Origin: Pantoea eucrina
Lineage (GTDB): Bacteria > Pseudomonadota > Gammaproteobacteria > Enterobacterales > Enterobacteriaceae
Direction: 5' to 3'
Length of the DNA: 64,000 bases
NCBI RefSeq assembly: GCF_001691555.1
Contig: NZ_MAYN01000008.1
Span: forward strand, 1,666,682 to 1,730,681
Shown here: positions 1-9,900 of the stretch, in pieces
How positions within the stretch are numbered: the first letter of the stretch is position 1
How the letters are laid out: each line of letters begins with the position of its first letter
Position numbers and translations under genes: made by a program
Notes under the pieces: generated by a model
Database searches by the model: none
Told to the model about the DNA's origin: nothing
The model's input: only the letters and a program-made list of their open reading frames with translations

Positions 1-726
1 GTCTACACCTTTGGCCCGACGTTCCGTGCGGAAAACTCCAACACCAGCCGCCACCTGGCAGAATTCTGGATGCTGGAGCCGGAAGTGGCGTTTGCCACGC
101 TGGATGACGCTGCAGCGCTGGCTGAAGCGATGCTGAAATATGTCTTTAAAGCGGTACTGAACGAACGTGCCGATGACATGGCGTTCTTTGCTGAGCGCGT
201 GGATAAAGACGCCGTGGCGCGCCTTGAGCGTTTTGTTACCACCGATTTTGCTCAGGTAGACTATACCGATGCGGTTGACATTCTGCTGAAGAGCGGTCAG
301 AGCTTCGAAAACCCGGTTTCATGGGGTGTGGATCTCTCTTCTGAACATGAGCGTTATCTGGCCGAGAAACACTTTAAGGCGCCGGTCGTGGTGAAGAACT
401 ACCCGAAAGATATTAAAGCGTTCTACATGCGTATGAATGATGACGGTAAAACCGTAGCGGCAATGGACGTGCTGGCACCGGGCATTGGTGAAATCATTGG
501 TGGATCGCAGCGTGAAGAGCGGCTGGATGTGCTGGATGCCCGTCTGGCAGAGATGGGGCTGAATAAAGAGGATTACTGGTGGTATCGCGACCTGCGTCGT
601 TACGGCACCGTACCGCACGCCGGCTTTGGTTTAGGGTTTGAACGTTTGATCGCCTATGTCACCGGCGTACAAAATGTAAGGGACGTTATCCCCTTCCCGC
701 GTACTCCACGCAACGCGAATTTCTGA
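1..726 (+). CDS. asnS: Asparaginyl-tRNA synthetase, C-terminal part (5' end outside window)
   Basis: Charges tRNA-Asn with asparagine in the cytoplasm. The reading frame is open from base 1 and ends at TGA 724-726, giving the last 241 residues; the E. coli enzyme has 466, so roughly the N-terminal half, with the anticodon-binding OB fold, is missing. Visible class II synthetase motif 2 is [24 protein letters not shown] at the very start and motif 3 is [15 protein letters not shown] near the end. The C-terminus [13 protein letters not shown] is typical of the family. A strong terminator follows, and ompF comes next on the same strand, as in E. coli. Truncation is only by the window edge. Confidence 0.97.
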   Translation, partial: VYTFGPTFRAENSNTSRHLAEFWMLEPEVAFATLDDAAALAEAMLKYVFKAVLNERADDMAFFAERVDKDAVARLERFVTTDFAQVDYTDAVDILLKSGQSFENPVSWGVDLSSEHERYLAEKHFKAPVVVKNYPKDIKAFYMRMNDDGKTVAAMDVLAPGIGEIIGGSQREERLDVLDARLAEMGLNKEDYWWYRDLRRYGTVPHAGFGLGFERLIAYVTGVQNVRDVIPFPRTPRNANF

Positions 727-764
727 TATCTGGCATTAAATATAAGAAATTCATATATATAACG

Positions 765-791
765 AGGTCGGCACTGCCGGCCTTTTTTTAT
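765..791 (+). terminator. Rho-independent terminator of asnS
   Basis: Seven-pair stem aggtcgg/ccggcct (765-771 with 777-783, one G-U pair) with loop cactg, followed directly by a run of seven T. It lies about 40 bases after the asnS stop. Confidence 0.85.
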
Positions 792-1026
792 TTTTGTAAA
801 TTTTGAGATATCTCACAAAGTTCCGTAATTATTACAAATTGTCACACAATTTTTCTTTTTGATACTCAATTAGGAGATTTGAATCATTTTCGGGCTAGAA
901 ATAGCAACTGCGGAGTGAAAAGATGCGTGCAGACATACGAGACACCAAACTTCTTTCAGGGTTCCTGTAAAGTTTTCCTGACGGCAGTGGCAGGTGTCCA
1001 GATAACTCCAATGAGGGTAATAAATA
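792..1026 (+). promoter_or_regulatory. ompF promoter and long 5' leader
   Basis: A/T-rich 235-base gap before ompF. The segment 850-870 (TTTTTCTTTTTGATACTCAA) resembles an OmpR-binding box of E. coli ompF. The segment from about 923 to 1026 keeps leader sequence known from E. coli ompF: atgcgtgcagacat and gacaccaaac, then gacggcagtggcaggtgtc, and finally tgagggtaataaataATGATG. In E. coli the last block is the pairing region of the small RNA MicF. Transcription probably starts about 110 bases before the ATG, by analogy. OmpR and MicF control are inferred from these matches, not shown. Confidence 0.65.
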
Positions 1027-2136
1027 ATGATGAAGCGCAACATTCTTGCAGTGGTTATCCCTGCTCTGTTAGCTGCCGGTGCAGCAAATGCAGCAGAAAT
1101 CTATAACAAAGATGGCAACAAACTGGACCTCTACGGAAAAGTTGACGCACGCCACACATTCTCTGACGATGCTGGCAACGATGGCGACGCCTCTTATGTG
1201 CGCTTTGGTTTCAAGGGTGAAACGCAGATTACCGACCAGCTGACCGGTTACGGCCAGTGGGAATATAACATCCAGGCAAACGTTGCTGAATCTCAGGGTA
1301 CTGAAGGTTCCAAAACCCGTCTGGGCTTTGCCGGTCTGAAATTTGGCGACTACGGCTCATTCGACTACGGTCGTAACTACGGCGTAGGCTACGATCCACT
1401 GGCGTGGACCGACGTTCTGCCAGTCTTCGGCGGCGACTCTGGCCGTTCTGACAACTTTATGCTGGGTCGTTCTAACGGTCTGGCGACCTACCGCAACAGC
1501 AACTTCTTTGGCCTGGTTGATGGCCTGGCGTTCGCTGCGCAGTATCAGGGCAAAAACGAAGAGTCCGCCAATGGCCGTAGCGCAGAACGCGCAAACGGCG
1601 ACGGCTGGGGTACTTCTTTAACCTATACCTCTGACATCGGCGTAGGCATCTCTGCTGCGTACACCTCTTCTGACCGTACCAACGGCCAGCAGGGCGCTTT
1701 CTATGGCAACGGCAGCGAGAAAGCTGACGCCTGGTCAACCGCGCTGAAATATGATGCGAACAACGTATACCTGGCTGCGATGTACGGTGAGAGCCGTAAC
1801 TCAACCTGGATCAGCACTGCTGCTAACGGCGCGACCCCGGCCCTTGCTGGTGCAGTCAACAAAGAGCAGAAGTTTGAAGCCGTTGCTCAGTACCAGTTCG
1901 ACTTCGGTCTGCGTCCATCCCTGGCTTACGTCCAGTCTAAAGGCAAGGACATCGAGACCTGGGGCGATCAGGACCTGTATAAGTACGTTTCAGTGGGTAC
2001 TTACTACTACTTCAACAAAAACATGTCTACCTATGTTGACTACCAGATCAACCTGATGGATGACAACGACTTTACCCGCGCAGCTGGCATCACCACTGAT
2101 GACACCGTAGGCGTAGGCCTGGTTTACCAGTTCTGA
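1027..2136 (+). CDS. ompF: Outer membrane general porin OmpF
   Basis: Forms trimeric 16-strand beta-barrels in the outer membrane for diffusion of small hydrophilic solutes. The 369-residue product has a signal peptide (about residues 1-22, [15 protein letters not shown] then ANA) and the mature start [17 protein letters not shown] of enterobacterial porins. The constriction-loop signature [10 protein letters not shown] (loop 3) is near residue 140 and the protein ends in the barrel-assembly signal GLVYQF with terminal Phe. The start is the first of two ATGs after gagggtaataaat. It lies between asnS and aspC, the E. coli ompF position, which favours OmpF over OmpC or PhoE. Surface loops (around residues 180-190 and 260-280) differ from E. 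coli, as usual for phage- and host-exposed loops. Confidence 0.95.
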   Translation: MMKRNILAVVIPALLAAGAANAAEIYNKDGNKLDLYGKVDARHTFSDDAGNDGDASYVRFGFKGETQITDQLTGYGQWEYNIQANVAESQGTEGSKTRLGFAGLKFGDYGSFDYGRNYGVGYDPLAWTDVLPVFGGDSGRSDNFMLGRSNGLATYRNSNFFGLVDGLAFAAQYQGKNEESANGRSAERANGDGWGTSLTYTSDIGVGISAAYTSSDRTNGQQGAFYGNGSEKADAWSTALKYDANNVYLAAMYGESRNSTWISTAANGATPALAGAVNKEQKFEAVAQYQFDFGLRPSLAYVQSKGKDIETWGDQDLYKYVSVGTYYYFNKNMSTYVDYQINLMDDNDFTRAAGITTDDTVGVGLVYQF

Positions 2137-2165
2137 TCCTGCGGATCAGCACGGTTTAACCTCTT

Positions 2166-2197
2166 AAAACGGAGCCTCAGGGCTCCGTTTTGCTTTT
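2166..2197 (+). terminator. Rho-independent terminator of ompF
   Basis: Eleven-pair stem aaaacggagcc/ggctccgtttt with loop tcag (2166-2176, 2181-2191), ending in a T-rich tail. It is 30 bases after the ompF stop. Confidence 0.88.
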
Positions 2198-2336
2198 CAG
2201 TGATCCACCTCCCAATTAGTGGCGCTTATATCTGCTAACGGCACAATTCTTTTTGAGATGGGCGGTTGGCAAGCCCCGCGTCTGACGTTAACCTGATAGC
2301 TCATTTCGCTAAAGTTCACCCAAACGGAACTGACTC

Positions 2337-3527
2337 ATGTTTGAATCTATCTCTGCCGCACCTGCCGACCCTATTCTGGGGCTGGCCGATCTGTTTCGCG
2401 CTGATGACCGTCCGCATAAAATTAATCTGGGCATTGGCGTATATAAAGATGAAACCGGAAAAACGCCGGTGCTGACCAGCGTGAAAAAAGCTGAGCAGTA
2501 TCTGCTGGAAAATGAGACGACCAAAAACTATCTGAGCATTGACGGGCTGCCCGACTTCGCCCGCTGCACTCAGGCATTGCTGTTTGGCAACGACAGCCCG
2601 CTTATCGCCGCGGGCCGCGCCTGCACGGCGCAGACGCCAGGCGGCACCGGCGCCCTGCGCGTCGCAGCGGATTTTCTTGCCACGCAAACCGGTGTTAAAC
2701 GCGTCTGGGTGAGCAACCCAAGCTGGCCAAACCACAAAAACGTGTTTAACGCTGCCGGTCTTGAGGTATGCGAATATCAGTATTACGACGCTGCAAACCA
2801 TACGCTGGATTTCGATGGCATGCTGGCGGCGCTGCAGCAGGCGCAGGCGGGCGACGTGGTCCTGTTCCACGGCTGCTGCCACAACCCGACCGGCATTGAC
2901 CCGACCCGCGAGCAGTGGCAGCAACTTGCAGCGCTGTCACAGGAAAAAGGCTGGCTGCCGCTGTTTGACTTTGCCTATCAGGGCTTTGCACGCGGCCTGG
3001 ATGAAGATGCGGAAGGCCTGCGCATTTTCGCCGCCACCCATCAGGAGCTGCTGGTTGCCAGCTCTTACTCTAAAAACTTTGGCCTCTATAACGAGCGCGT
3101 CGGTGCCCTGACGCTGGTGGCGGCCAGCAGCGACACGGCTAAAACCGCGTTCAGCCAGGTAAAATACAGCATTCGTGCCAACTACTCTAATCCGCCGTCG
3201 CACGGTGCTGCTGTTGTCGCCACTATCCTCAGCAATGAGGCGCTGCGTACTATCTGGGTGCAGGAGCTGACCGATATGCGTCAGCGCATTCAGCGTATGC
3301 GTCAGCTGTTTGTGAACACGCTGGCGGAGAAAGGCGCACGCCAGGATTTCAGCTTCATTATTAAACAAAACGGCATGTTCTCATTCAGCGGTCTGACCAA
3401 AGATCAGGTGGTGCGTCTGCGTGACGAATTTGGCGTGTATGCGGTGAACTCAGGTCGCGTCAACGTGGCAGGCATGACGCCGGATAATATGTCGGCGCTG
3501 TGTGAAGCGATAGTCGCGGTACTGTAA
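2337..3527 (+). CDS. aspC: Aspartate aminotransferase
   Basis: PLP enzyme that interconverts aspartate and 2-oxoglutarate with oxaloacetate and glutamate, and also acts on aromatic amino acids. The 396 residues equal the E. coli AspC length and align throughout. The internal-aldimine lysine is K246 in [15 protein letters not shown] and the pyridine-nitrogen aspartate is D211 in [13 protein letters not shown]. The substrate-binding arginine is in the C-terminal [11 protein letters not shown] segment. TyrB is the main alternative, but identity to AspC ([24 protein letters not shown]) and position next to ompF favour AspC. ATG follows aacggaactgactc. It has its own terminator and appears monocistronic. 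Confidence 0.97.
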   Translation: MFESISAAPADPILGLADLFRADDRPHKINLGIGVYKDETGKTPVLTSVKKAEQYLLENETTKNYLSIDGLPDFARCTQALLFGNDSPLIAAGRACTAQTPGGTGALRVAADFLATQTGVKRVWVSNPSWPNHKNVFNAAGLEVCEYQYYDAANHTLDFDGMLAALQQAQAGDVVLFHGCCHNPTGIDPTREQWQQLAALSQEKGWLPLFDFAYQGFARGLDEDAEGLRIFAATHQELLVASSYSKNFGLYNERVGALTLVAASSDTAKTAFSQVKYSIRANYSNPPSHGAAVVATILSNEALRTIWVQELTDMRQRIQRMRQLFVNTLAEKGARQDFSFIIKQNGMFSFSGLTKDQVVRLRDEFGVYAVNSGRVNVAGMTPDNMSALCEAIVAVL

Positions 3528-3544
3528 GCGGAATGCGTGAACAG

Positions 3545-3577
3545 GCGGCGGGCGAAGTACTCACCCGCCGCTTTTTT
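3545..3577 (+). terminator. Rho-independent terminator of aspC
   Basis: Eight-pair stem gcggcggg/cccgccgc (3545-3552, 3564-3571) followed by six T. It sits in the short gap between the convergent genes aspC and gloC. Confidence 0.88.
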
Positions 3578-3581
3578 ATGG

Positions 3582-4211
3582 CTACTGCAGGAAAGGATTG
3601 CTCAGACGCTCACGTCCCAGCGTGGATACCGGCCCGTGCCCGGGCACAAAAGCAATCCCGTCGCCCAGCGGCAGCAGTTTGGTTTTTATCGCGTTGATCA
3701 GATCGCTGTGGCTGCCCTGCGGGAAGTCGGTTCGCCCGATGCCGCCGCTGAAGATCACGTCTCCTGAGATCAGCAGCTTCCCGGCCCGATCAAAAAACAC
3801 GATGTGCCCCGGCGTATGCCCCGGACAGTGCAGCACCTCCAGCGCCACGTTGCCCAGTTCCACCACCTCACCCTCTTCCAGCCAGCGATCCGGCGTCAGC
3901 GGAGCGCACTCCGGCAGACCAAACATCCGGCTCTGCGTGGGCAGATTATCGAGCCAGATCTTGTCCAGCTTATGCGGGCCCGTCACCGGTATCTGAAAAT
4001 GGGCCGCCAGCTCTGCCGCCGCGCCGGCATGGTCGAGATGGCCATGCGTCAGTAAAATCTGCGCCGGCTTCATGCCACGCTCAGCCAGCACCGCTTTGAT
4101 GGTTTCCGCGTCGCCGCCGGGATCGACCAGGGCTGCAACCCCCGTCTCTTCATCCCAGATCACTGAGCAGTTTTGTGAAAAGGCGGTAACCGGAATAATG
4201 TGATAATTCAT
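3582..4211 (-). CDS. gloC: Hydroxyacylglutathione hydrolase GloC (YcbL), glyoxalase II type
   Basis: Cytoplasmic metallo-beta-lactamase-fold hydrolase that releases D-lactate from S-lactoylglutathione in methylglyoxal detoxification. The 209-residue product starts [17 protein letters not shown]. It shows the metal-binding motif THGHLDHAG near residue 55, the HCPGHTPGH segment, a bridging aspartate in LLISGDVIF, and a late histidine in [10 protein letters not shown] chose ATG 4211, preceded by ggagcgtt, over an in-frame start seven codons upstream because it matches E. coli YcbL. The product ends at NPFLQ, about six residues shorter than E. coli. It is downstream of mepK, 36 bases away, and may share its transcript. 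Confidence 0.93.
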   Translation of the reverse strand: MNYHIIPVTAFSQNCSVIWDEETGVAALVDPGGDAETIKAVLAERGMKPAQILLTHGHLDHAGAAAELAAHFQIPVTGPHKLDKIWLDNLPTQSRMFGLPECAPLTPDRWLEEGEVVELGNVALEVLHCPGHTPGHIVFFDRAGKLLISGDVIFSGGIGRTDFPQGSHSDLINAIKTKLLPLGDGIAFVPGHGPVSTLGRERLSNPFLQ

Positions 4212-4247
4212 AACGCTCCATGGCCGGCACACGCAGCGCTGCCGGCG

Positions 4248-4799
4248 TCAGGACCAGTGCCTTGCAGGCCCGGTATCGATGTGTACGAAGTTGCTGCGTG
4301 GATAATATCCTACACCACCCGCGCGCATAGATAACGCCGCTTTACGCACATTGCTCAGGGCAATGCCCTCAATATGGAAATCCATCGCCTGACCTTTGGT
4401 GTGGTAGCTATGCTTCGCCACGCCGGGGCCTGATTCACGCAGCATGTTGTTGGTCGACAGCGTGCGGTAGCCTGAAATGAGCTGTACCGGTTTGCGGGTA
4501 TCCAGCAGCGCCTGCAGCCGATAGAGCTGGTCAAACAGATGCGGATCGATGCTTTTTACTTTATTTGCGCGGTAGTCGCGGAAAAAGTGATTAAGGCGCG
4601 CCAGCTCGTCGCGGTCGTAGCTTTTGCCGTTGAAAAACTCGGTTTTGAGGGTTTCACCGGTATGCATGTTGCTGAGCGTCAGAATACGCGGACGTGACGT
4701 TGACACAGAGGCCAGCGCTGAACCGGGAAGCAGGGAGAGGCCTGCTGCTGCGCCGCCAAGCAGCAGTAAGCGGCGACGCTGAGAATCGATATTAGCCAT
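4248..4799 (-). CDS. mepK: Murein endopeptidase MepK (YcbK, DUF882/peptidase M15A family)
   Basis: Periplasmic zinc peptidase that in E. coli cleaves peptidoglycan crosslinks, preferring 3-3 links between two meso-diaminopimelate residues. The 183-residue product has a twin-arginine-like signal (SQRRRLLLLGG, hydrophobic stretch, cleavage after ALA near residue 30). Metal-site residues are visible in HSYHTKGQAMDFH and FVHIDTG. ATG 4799 is used. It follows ldtD on the same strand after a hairpin, so the maker and the cutter of 3-3 crosslinks are neighbours, as in E. coli. Residues RRR rather than the consensus SRRxFLK leave exact Tat dependence inferred. Confidence 0.94.
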   Translation of the reverse strand: MANIDSQRRRLLLLGGAAAGLSLLPGSALASVSTSRPRILTLSNMHTGETLKTEFFNGKSYDRDELARLNHFFRDYRANKVKSIDPHLFDQLYRLQALLDTRKPVQLISGYRTLSTNNMLRESGPGVAKHSYHTKGQAMDFHIEGIALSNVRKAALSMRAGGVGYYPRSNFVHIDTGPARHWS

Positions 4800-4905
4800 G
4801 AAACGAGGTTACCTGAATAAAACACAGTGAATGTGTAAAAAGTACACAAGGCCGCACAGTAACGGCAGCGTGGATATCAGTCAACCCGGAATCTGTCTCA
4901 GAATG

Positions 4906-4941
4906 TACAAAACCCGACCAGAAGCAAATTTCTGGCCGGGT
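4906..4941 (-). terminator. Hairpin terminator downstream of ldtD
   Basis: Read on the minus strand, a 12-pair stem (arms 4930-4941 and 4912-4923, one G-U pair, six-base loop) is followed by TTTTGTACATT. It is about 45 bases after the ldtD stop and before mepK, so it could end or attenuate ldtD transcripts. Confidence 0.7.
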
Positions 4942-4986
4942 CTGGTTTGCGTTTCACGCCCCGACAATCTGGCGAAAATCAGCACG

Positions 4987-6801
4987 CTACAGCAGGAGCT
5001 GCCCCGCTCTGGCCAGTACCTGGCTGCCGGAACGCGCCGTATTATCATAATTGTAAATATCTGTACGATATTGCGCCTGTCCATCATCGCTGACCCAGGC
5101 GGTCAGATAGTAAAGATTTACCGGAATACGATGCCGAATCGGCACATAGCGCGTATCACCCTGTTTCAGGGTGCTGGAGATGCGGCTGTCGTTCCAGCCG
5201 GCGTCCTGCAGCAGCAGGTTAGCCAGATCGGACGCTTTATTCACGCGTACGCAGCCGGAGCTGAGCGCACGGATATCGCGCTGAAACAGCCCATGATTAG
5301 GGGTATCGTGCAGATAGATGGCGTCTGAGCTCGGCATATTAAATTTATAGCGCCCCAGTGAATTGGTGGCGCCCGGCGCCTGACGGATGCGATACGGGAA
5401 ACTGGCAGCAGAGACCATCTGCCAGTTGATCATGGTCGGATCGATCACTTCAGCGTCAGCGCTCCAGCCCGACAGCAGCGTATAGCCGTGCCGGTAGAGG
5501 TAACCGGGATCCTGCTTCACCTTCGGTACAATATCCTGACGCACCAGCGTGGTCGGCACGTTCCACGGTGGATTCAGCACCACATTGTTCAGCGCGCTGC
5601 GCATCAGCGGCGTTTTGCGATCGGGTCGCCCGACAATAACCCGCGATGAGAGCACCGTGCTGCCGTTGTTATAATAGGTCAGCGAATAGTTGGGAATATT
5701 CACCATTATTCCGTTATGCATATCATCCGGCAGCAGCCGCAGGCGCTGTATGTTCAGCGCCAGCAGTGAGGCGCGCATCTGCGGTGAGACATTCAGCCAC
5801 TCGCGGGTGCGCGGACCAATTGCCCCGTCATCCGCCAGCCCCTGCCAGTGCTGAAAGCGCTTGACGCCTTCAACCAGTTCAGCGTCATAAACATTGCTGG
5901 CTGCAGGAGGCGTATTGGCCAGAATATTTCCTGCCGGCTGCGGCGCCGGCGTCGGGAGATCGGTCACGCTGGTGGCGGACGGACTCACTGCCACCGGCTG
6001 GTTGCTTTCACTGACCGGCACGGTGCCCGCCGGTACTGCATCCTCATCAGGCGCAGGGGTGGTGGTGTGACCGGATGCGGTCAGCATACCGGTTCGCTGG
6101 AGAATTTCCCGCAGCGCCGGCACATCATCACTGACCTGCCCCGGACGCAGCGTCGCTTTATCGCGCAGCTGCGGCCAGGGACGGTTATCTGTCAGCAGCG
6201 TCTTCAGCGCCGCATGCATCGGCTGATACTGCGGATGCTGCGGCTGCAGTGAGGCCACAAACGCGCGGCTGCCGCCTGCGTTGACCGCGTTCTGCCACTG
6301 ATTGATCGCTGACAGCGACGGCATGGTGAGCCGGTAGGGCACATTGCTGTAAAGCCAGGTTTCACCCTGCGCCGGTACGCCCGCCACAAACTGCAGGTAA
6401 CCCAGCATGGCATCGCTCAGCACCACGTCGCGCGCAAAGCCTTTAATGTCCGGATCGGTCAGCCGCTCAACCCAGCGGCTGAACTGTGGCTGCACGCCTG
6501 AAAGCGCGACCTCAGCCAGCTGCTGCTGAAACGCCTGTACCGCATCGCGGTCCTGCCAGAGCGGCGCCATTCCGCGCGCTGCATAAAGACCCGCCAGACC
6601 CGGCAGGTAAAAAGGGCGATCGCTGGCACTGAATGCCTGCAGGATCTGCTGCTGGCTGGCCGCCACTGACGTGGTGCCGTGCCCGCCGGCTGTCATGCTG
6701 GCGGTTTGTGCAGCCTGCCCTGAGGCCAGCGGCACGCCTGCCAGCACAACGCTAAACACCAGCGCCATGCGATTAAATCTGAACATTTTACTCAGCAACA
6801 T
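4987..6801 (-). CDS. ldtD: L,D-transpeptidase LdtD (YcbB)
   Basis: Periplasmic enzyme that forms 3-3 peptidoglycan crosslinks and gives beta-lactam tolerance under envelope stress. The 604-residue product has a signal peptide ([20 protein letters not shown], cleavage near residue 30), an N-terminal scaffold, a peptidoglycan-binding domain ([13 protein letters not shown]), and a C-terminal YkuD domain with HDTPNHGLF and the catalytic cysteine in [10 protein letters not shown] at about residue 517. Start ATG 6801 follows ggggcaggg; a longer in-frame start at 6891 adds a stretch unlike a signal peptide. A proline/alanine/threonine-rich linker near residues 250-310 diverges from E. coli. Its own terminator lies between it and mepK. 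Confidence 0.95.
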   Translation of the reverse strand: MLLSKMFRFNRMALVFSVVLAGVPLASGQAAQTASMTAGGHGTTSVAASQQQILQAFSASDRPFYLPGLAGLYAARGMAPLWQDRDAVQAFQQQLAEVALSGVQPQFSRWVERLTDPDIKGFARDVVLSDAMLGYLQFVAGVPAQGETWLYSNVPYRLTMPSLSAINQWQNAVNAGGSRAFVASLQPQHPQYQPMHAALKTLLTDNRPWPQLRDKATLRPGQVSDDVPALREILQRTGMLTASGHTTTPAPDEDAVPAGTVPVSESNQPVAVSPSATSVTDLPTPAPQPAGNILANTPPAASNVYDAELVEGVKRFQHWQGLADDGAIGPRTREWLNVSPQMRASLLALNIQRLRLLPDDMHNGIMVNIPNYSLTYYNNGSTVLSSRVIVGRPDRKTPLMRSALNNVVLNPPWNVPTTLVRQDIVPKVKQDPGYLYRHGYTLLSGWSADAEVIDPTMINWQMVSAASFPYRIRQAPGATNSLGRYKFNMPSSDAIYLHDTPNHGLFQRDIRALSSGCVRVNKASDLANLLLQDAGWNDSRISSTLKQGDTRYVPIRHRIPVNLYYLTAWVSDDGQAQYRTDIYNYDNTARSGSQVLARAGQLLL

Positions 6802-6876
6802 CCCTGCCCCCTTGTTACCTGAGACGCAGCCTGCCCTGTGCGCTGCGTACAACCTGACTTTCATGATGAGTATATA

Positions 6877-6916
6877 AAGAAAAAACGGCATTCGCCTCTC
6901 AGGGCCAATGCCGTTT
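6877..6916 (-). terminator. Rho-independent terminator of the mukFEB operon
   Basis: On the minus strand, stem aaacggcatt/aatgccgttt (6907-6916 with 6883-6892) followed by TTTCTT. It lies about 40 bases after the mukB stop and before the ldtD start. Confidence 0.85.
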
Positions 6917-6956
6917 ACAGATTAACGCTGGTTGCGCGGTTTAACCAGACAGGCGC

Positions 6957-9900
6957 TTAGCTATTTTGCGTTTCCAGCCCCAGCTCGCTTTGCGCCGTTT
7001 TTACCGGTGCCGGATCGGCGGAAAAACCACGCAGACCTACCACGTGGACATGCTCCGTATTGTTAAATACTTTACGAACCAGTTTGTACGTGGTGCCCTT
7101 TTCCGGACTGATATTTTCCGGGGCGGCGATCACCAGCTGCATCTCCAGGCGCTCACAGAGTTCAAACAGCGTCGCGATTGAGCGGGCATCCAGACGCGCC
7201 GCTTCATCAAGGAACAGCAGGCGGCACGGTGAGATATCTTTGCCGCGCAGACGACGCGACTCCTCTTCCCAGCTCTGCACCACCATTACCAGAATCGACA
7301 TCCCGGTACCAATCGCCTCGCCGGTTGAGAGCGCCCCGCTTTCCGCACGCAGCCAGCCGTCAGAACCCCGGTTTACCTCCACTTCCATCTCCAGATAGTT
7401 GCGGTAATCCAGCAGCTCCTCACCAATGGTCTGCGGCGTACGCTGGCCCATATCGATCTGCGGATTAAGACGCTGATAGAGTTTGGCCAGCGCTTCTGAG
7501 AATGTCAGCCGGTTACTGGTAAAGAGATCCTGATGCTGCTCGTGCTCTTCGGAGAGCGTGTCCAGTAGCGTGGCGTGCGTTTCGCGTACGTTGACGTTAA
7601 GCCGCACGCTTTTCACCTGACCAAAACTCACCGTCTGCAGCCCCTGGTTAAGCTGCCGGATGCGGTTCTGTTCGCGCTGAATAGTCTTGCGAATAATGTT
7701 GGCCGCACTGCGTGAGCTGATCGCCAGCGTCTGCTCACGCGCCGTCAGCTCTTCGGTCAGACGGTTGAGTTCAATCTCCATCTGCTCAATCGCCTCGACC
7801 GGATCGTCGGTGCGGATAATATCCTGACGGATACGTTCGCGCAGATGCTGATAGACGGCGATAAAGAACTGAATTTTACGCTCCGGACGTTTGGGATCTT
7901 CTGACATACGCAGAACATCACGCAGGTGCTCATTATCCGCCACCGCAAGGCGCAGCGCGCCCAGGGCTTTATCGGACATCGAGCGCAGCTCGTCACCGCT
8001 CATATAGGCCAGCTCGCGCCGATGCAGCCGTCGCTCCACGCCGTTGTCTTTCACCAGACGCAGCACGGAGCACCAGCCCGCTTTGGCACTGACCACCTGC
8101 TCACGCAGTATGCGGTAATCGCGTTCCAGTTTGCGCAGCTTTTTCTGCAGGCTGTCCATTTCTGCTTCGCAGAACGTCAGCTGTTTTTCCAGCTGGTTAC
8201 GCCGGGCGCGGTTATGACTGAGCGCGGTATAGAGCTCATCGCGCCGGATACGCGCCCGCTCTTCCGCGCTGGCATCGGCATGAACGCCGATATCCTGCAT
8301 CTCCTGCTGCAGCTCTTTCAGCATGTCGCGTTTGGCATCGTGCGAACTGCGCAGCGAGGCCAGCACCTGCGAGTATTGCGTCAGCTGCGCCTGATGTTCA
8401 CGCAGGCGTTCACGGGCGCGGCTGCGCTCGCCTTCAGCCTGCTCCAGACGCTGCCGCAGCTTCTCAGAGAGATCGCTGTTGCCGGTCAGCATACCGGCTG
8501 AATCGGCATAGCTGAAGTGGGCGCGGCGCTGTACCACTTCCGTCAGCGCAAACGCCTGCTGGCGTGCACTGAGCTGCTGCGCCTGCGCCTGCTGGTAGTC
8601 GCGCTGCAGCTGGTCGTGCTGCTGCGGATCGTTCTGCAGCACCGCCACCAGCGACTCCAGCTTGCTGAGTTTGCTGCCGTGCTGGTGCAGAAAGCGTGCC
8701 GCCTCCTGCGCCTCTTCGACCCGCTCGCGGATCTCTTCGCAGCGATCCGGCAGGGTGTCATCCAGCAGCAGGTTTACGCGCGGCAGCAGGCGGTTAAGCT
8801 GGGCGACGCCGTCGCGCGCCTGTTCAAACTGCGCGCGCTGCTGCTGATTATTACTCTCATGCTGCGCCAGCCCGCGCTCCAGCTCACTGCGCCGGCTATT
8901 AAGCTGACGGATTTGCGCTTCCGGATCGTCATCAAACGCAACTGCCAGATGGCTGCCGATAAAGCGGCTGAAAGACTGATGCAGACGCTGCGTTTTCTGT
9001 ACGTCAAAAGAGAGCGTCGCGTAGCGTTCTGCCAGCCTGTCGCGTTCAATGCCCAGCAGTTCAAGCTGATTTTCACGCGCGGCACGGCCAAACAGCGGCA
9101 CCTTAGGAAAACGCGAATAGCGCCACTGACGCTCTGCGACTTTCACCACAACGGCCTTATCCAGCTCCTCTACGCTGAATACGCTGTCATCAAAGGATTG
9201 CGGATCGCCTTCAATCAGATAGAGATCTTCCGGGCACTCTTCCAGCCCTTCCAGCTGCTCGCGTATCAGCGCGAGATCCGGCACCACGATGGCGTGGCGC
9301 GAAGGCCCATAGAGCGCAGAGAAATAGGGTGCATCGTCCAGCGTGACATCGTCATAAATTTCTGACAGCAGTACGCCGCCAAACCGTTCTGCCAGCTGGG
9401 TGAGACGCGCATCTTCCGCGCCGCCAGGCTGACTGAGGCGTTCAATCTGCTGCTCAATCTCGCGTTTACGCGCCGCAACTTCATCGCGCTCGACGGTGGT
9501 TTCACGCTCGCGCTCCAGCAGCTGCTGCATAAAGGCGGTCACCTGCTGACTGCTGCTCAGCTGCTCACCGGTCTGTTCACTGAGCTGCGTCAGGATCTCC
9601 TGAGCGGCCAGCCAGTGCGGTGCGCGGGCCGTCAGCGTTGCGATACGTTCGCGCAGCTGCTCCAGCTCCTGACGCATCTGCATGCGCTGTTCACCAGCTT
9701 CTGCAACGGTCGCGCTAAGCTGCTCAATCTGCGCTTCCAGTTCGCGCTGAAGTCCTTCCAGCGCGTCTGCTTCATAATGCTGGCCCTGACGCTTGCAGAA
9801 CTCTGCCAGCAGGCGTTCAGCTTCATGCTGCTCGCGCAGGCGGCCTTCGGATTCGTTCAGGCGCAGGCGCAGTGACGCCAGCTGGTCAGCATAGTGGCGC

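Noticed and set aside
4831-5328. 165-codon plus-strand frame over the ldtD 3' end
   Set aside because: It is antisense to the conserved LdtD C-terminus and to the terminator, with no homology.
8517-9365. 282-codon plus-strand frame, and others near 9894-10613, antisense to mukB
   Set aside because: Shadows of the coiled-coil codons of mukB; Leu/Arg/Gln-rich without domains or starts with a ribosome-binding site.
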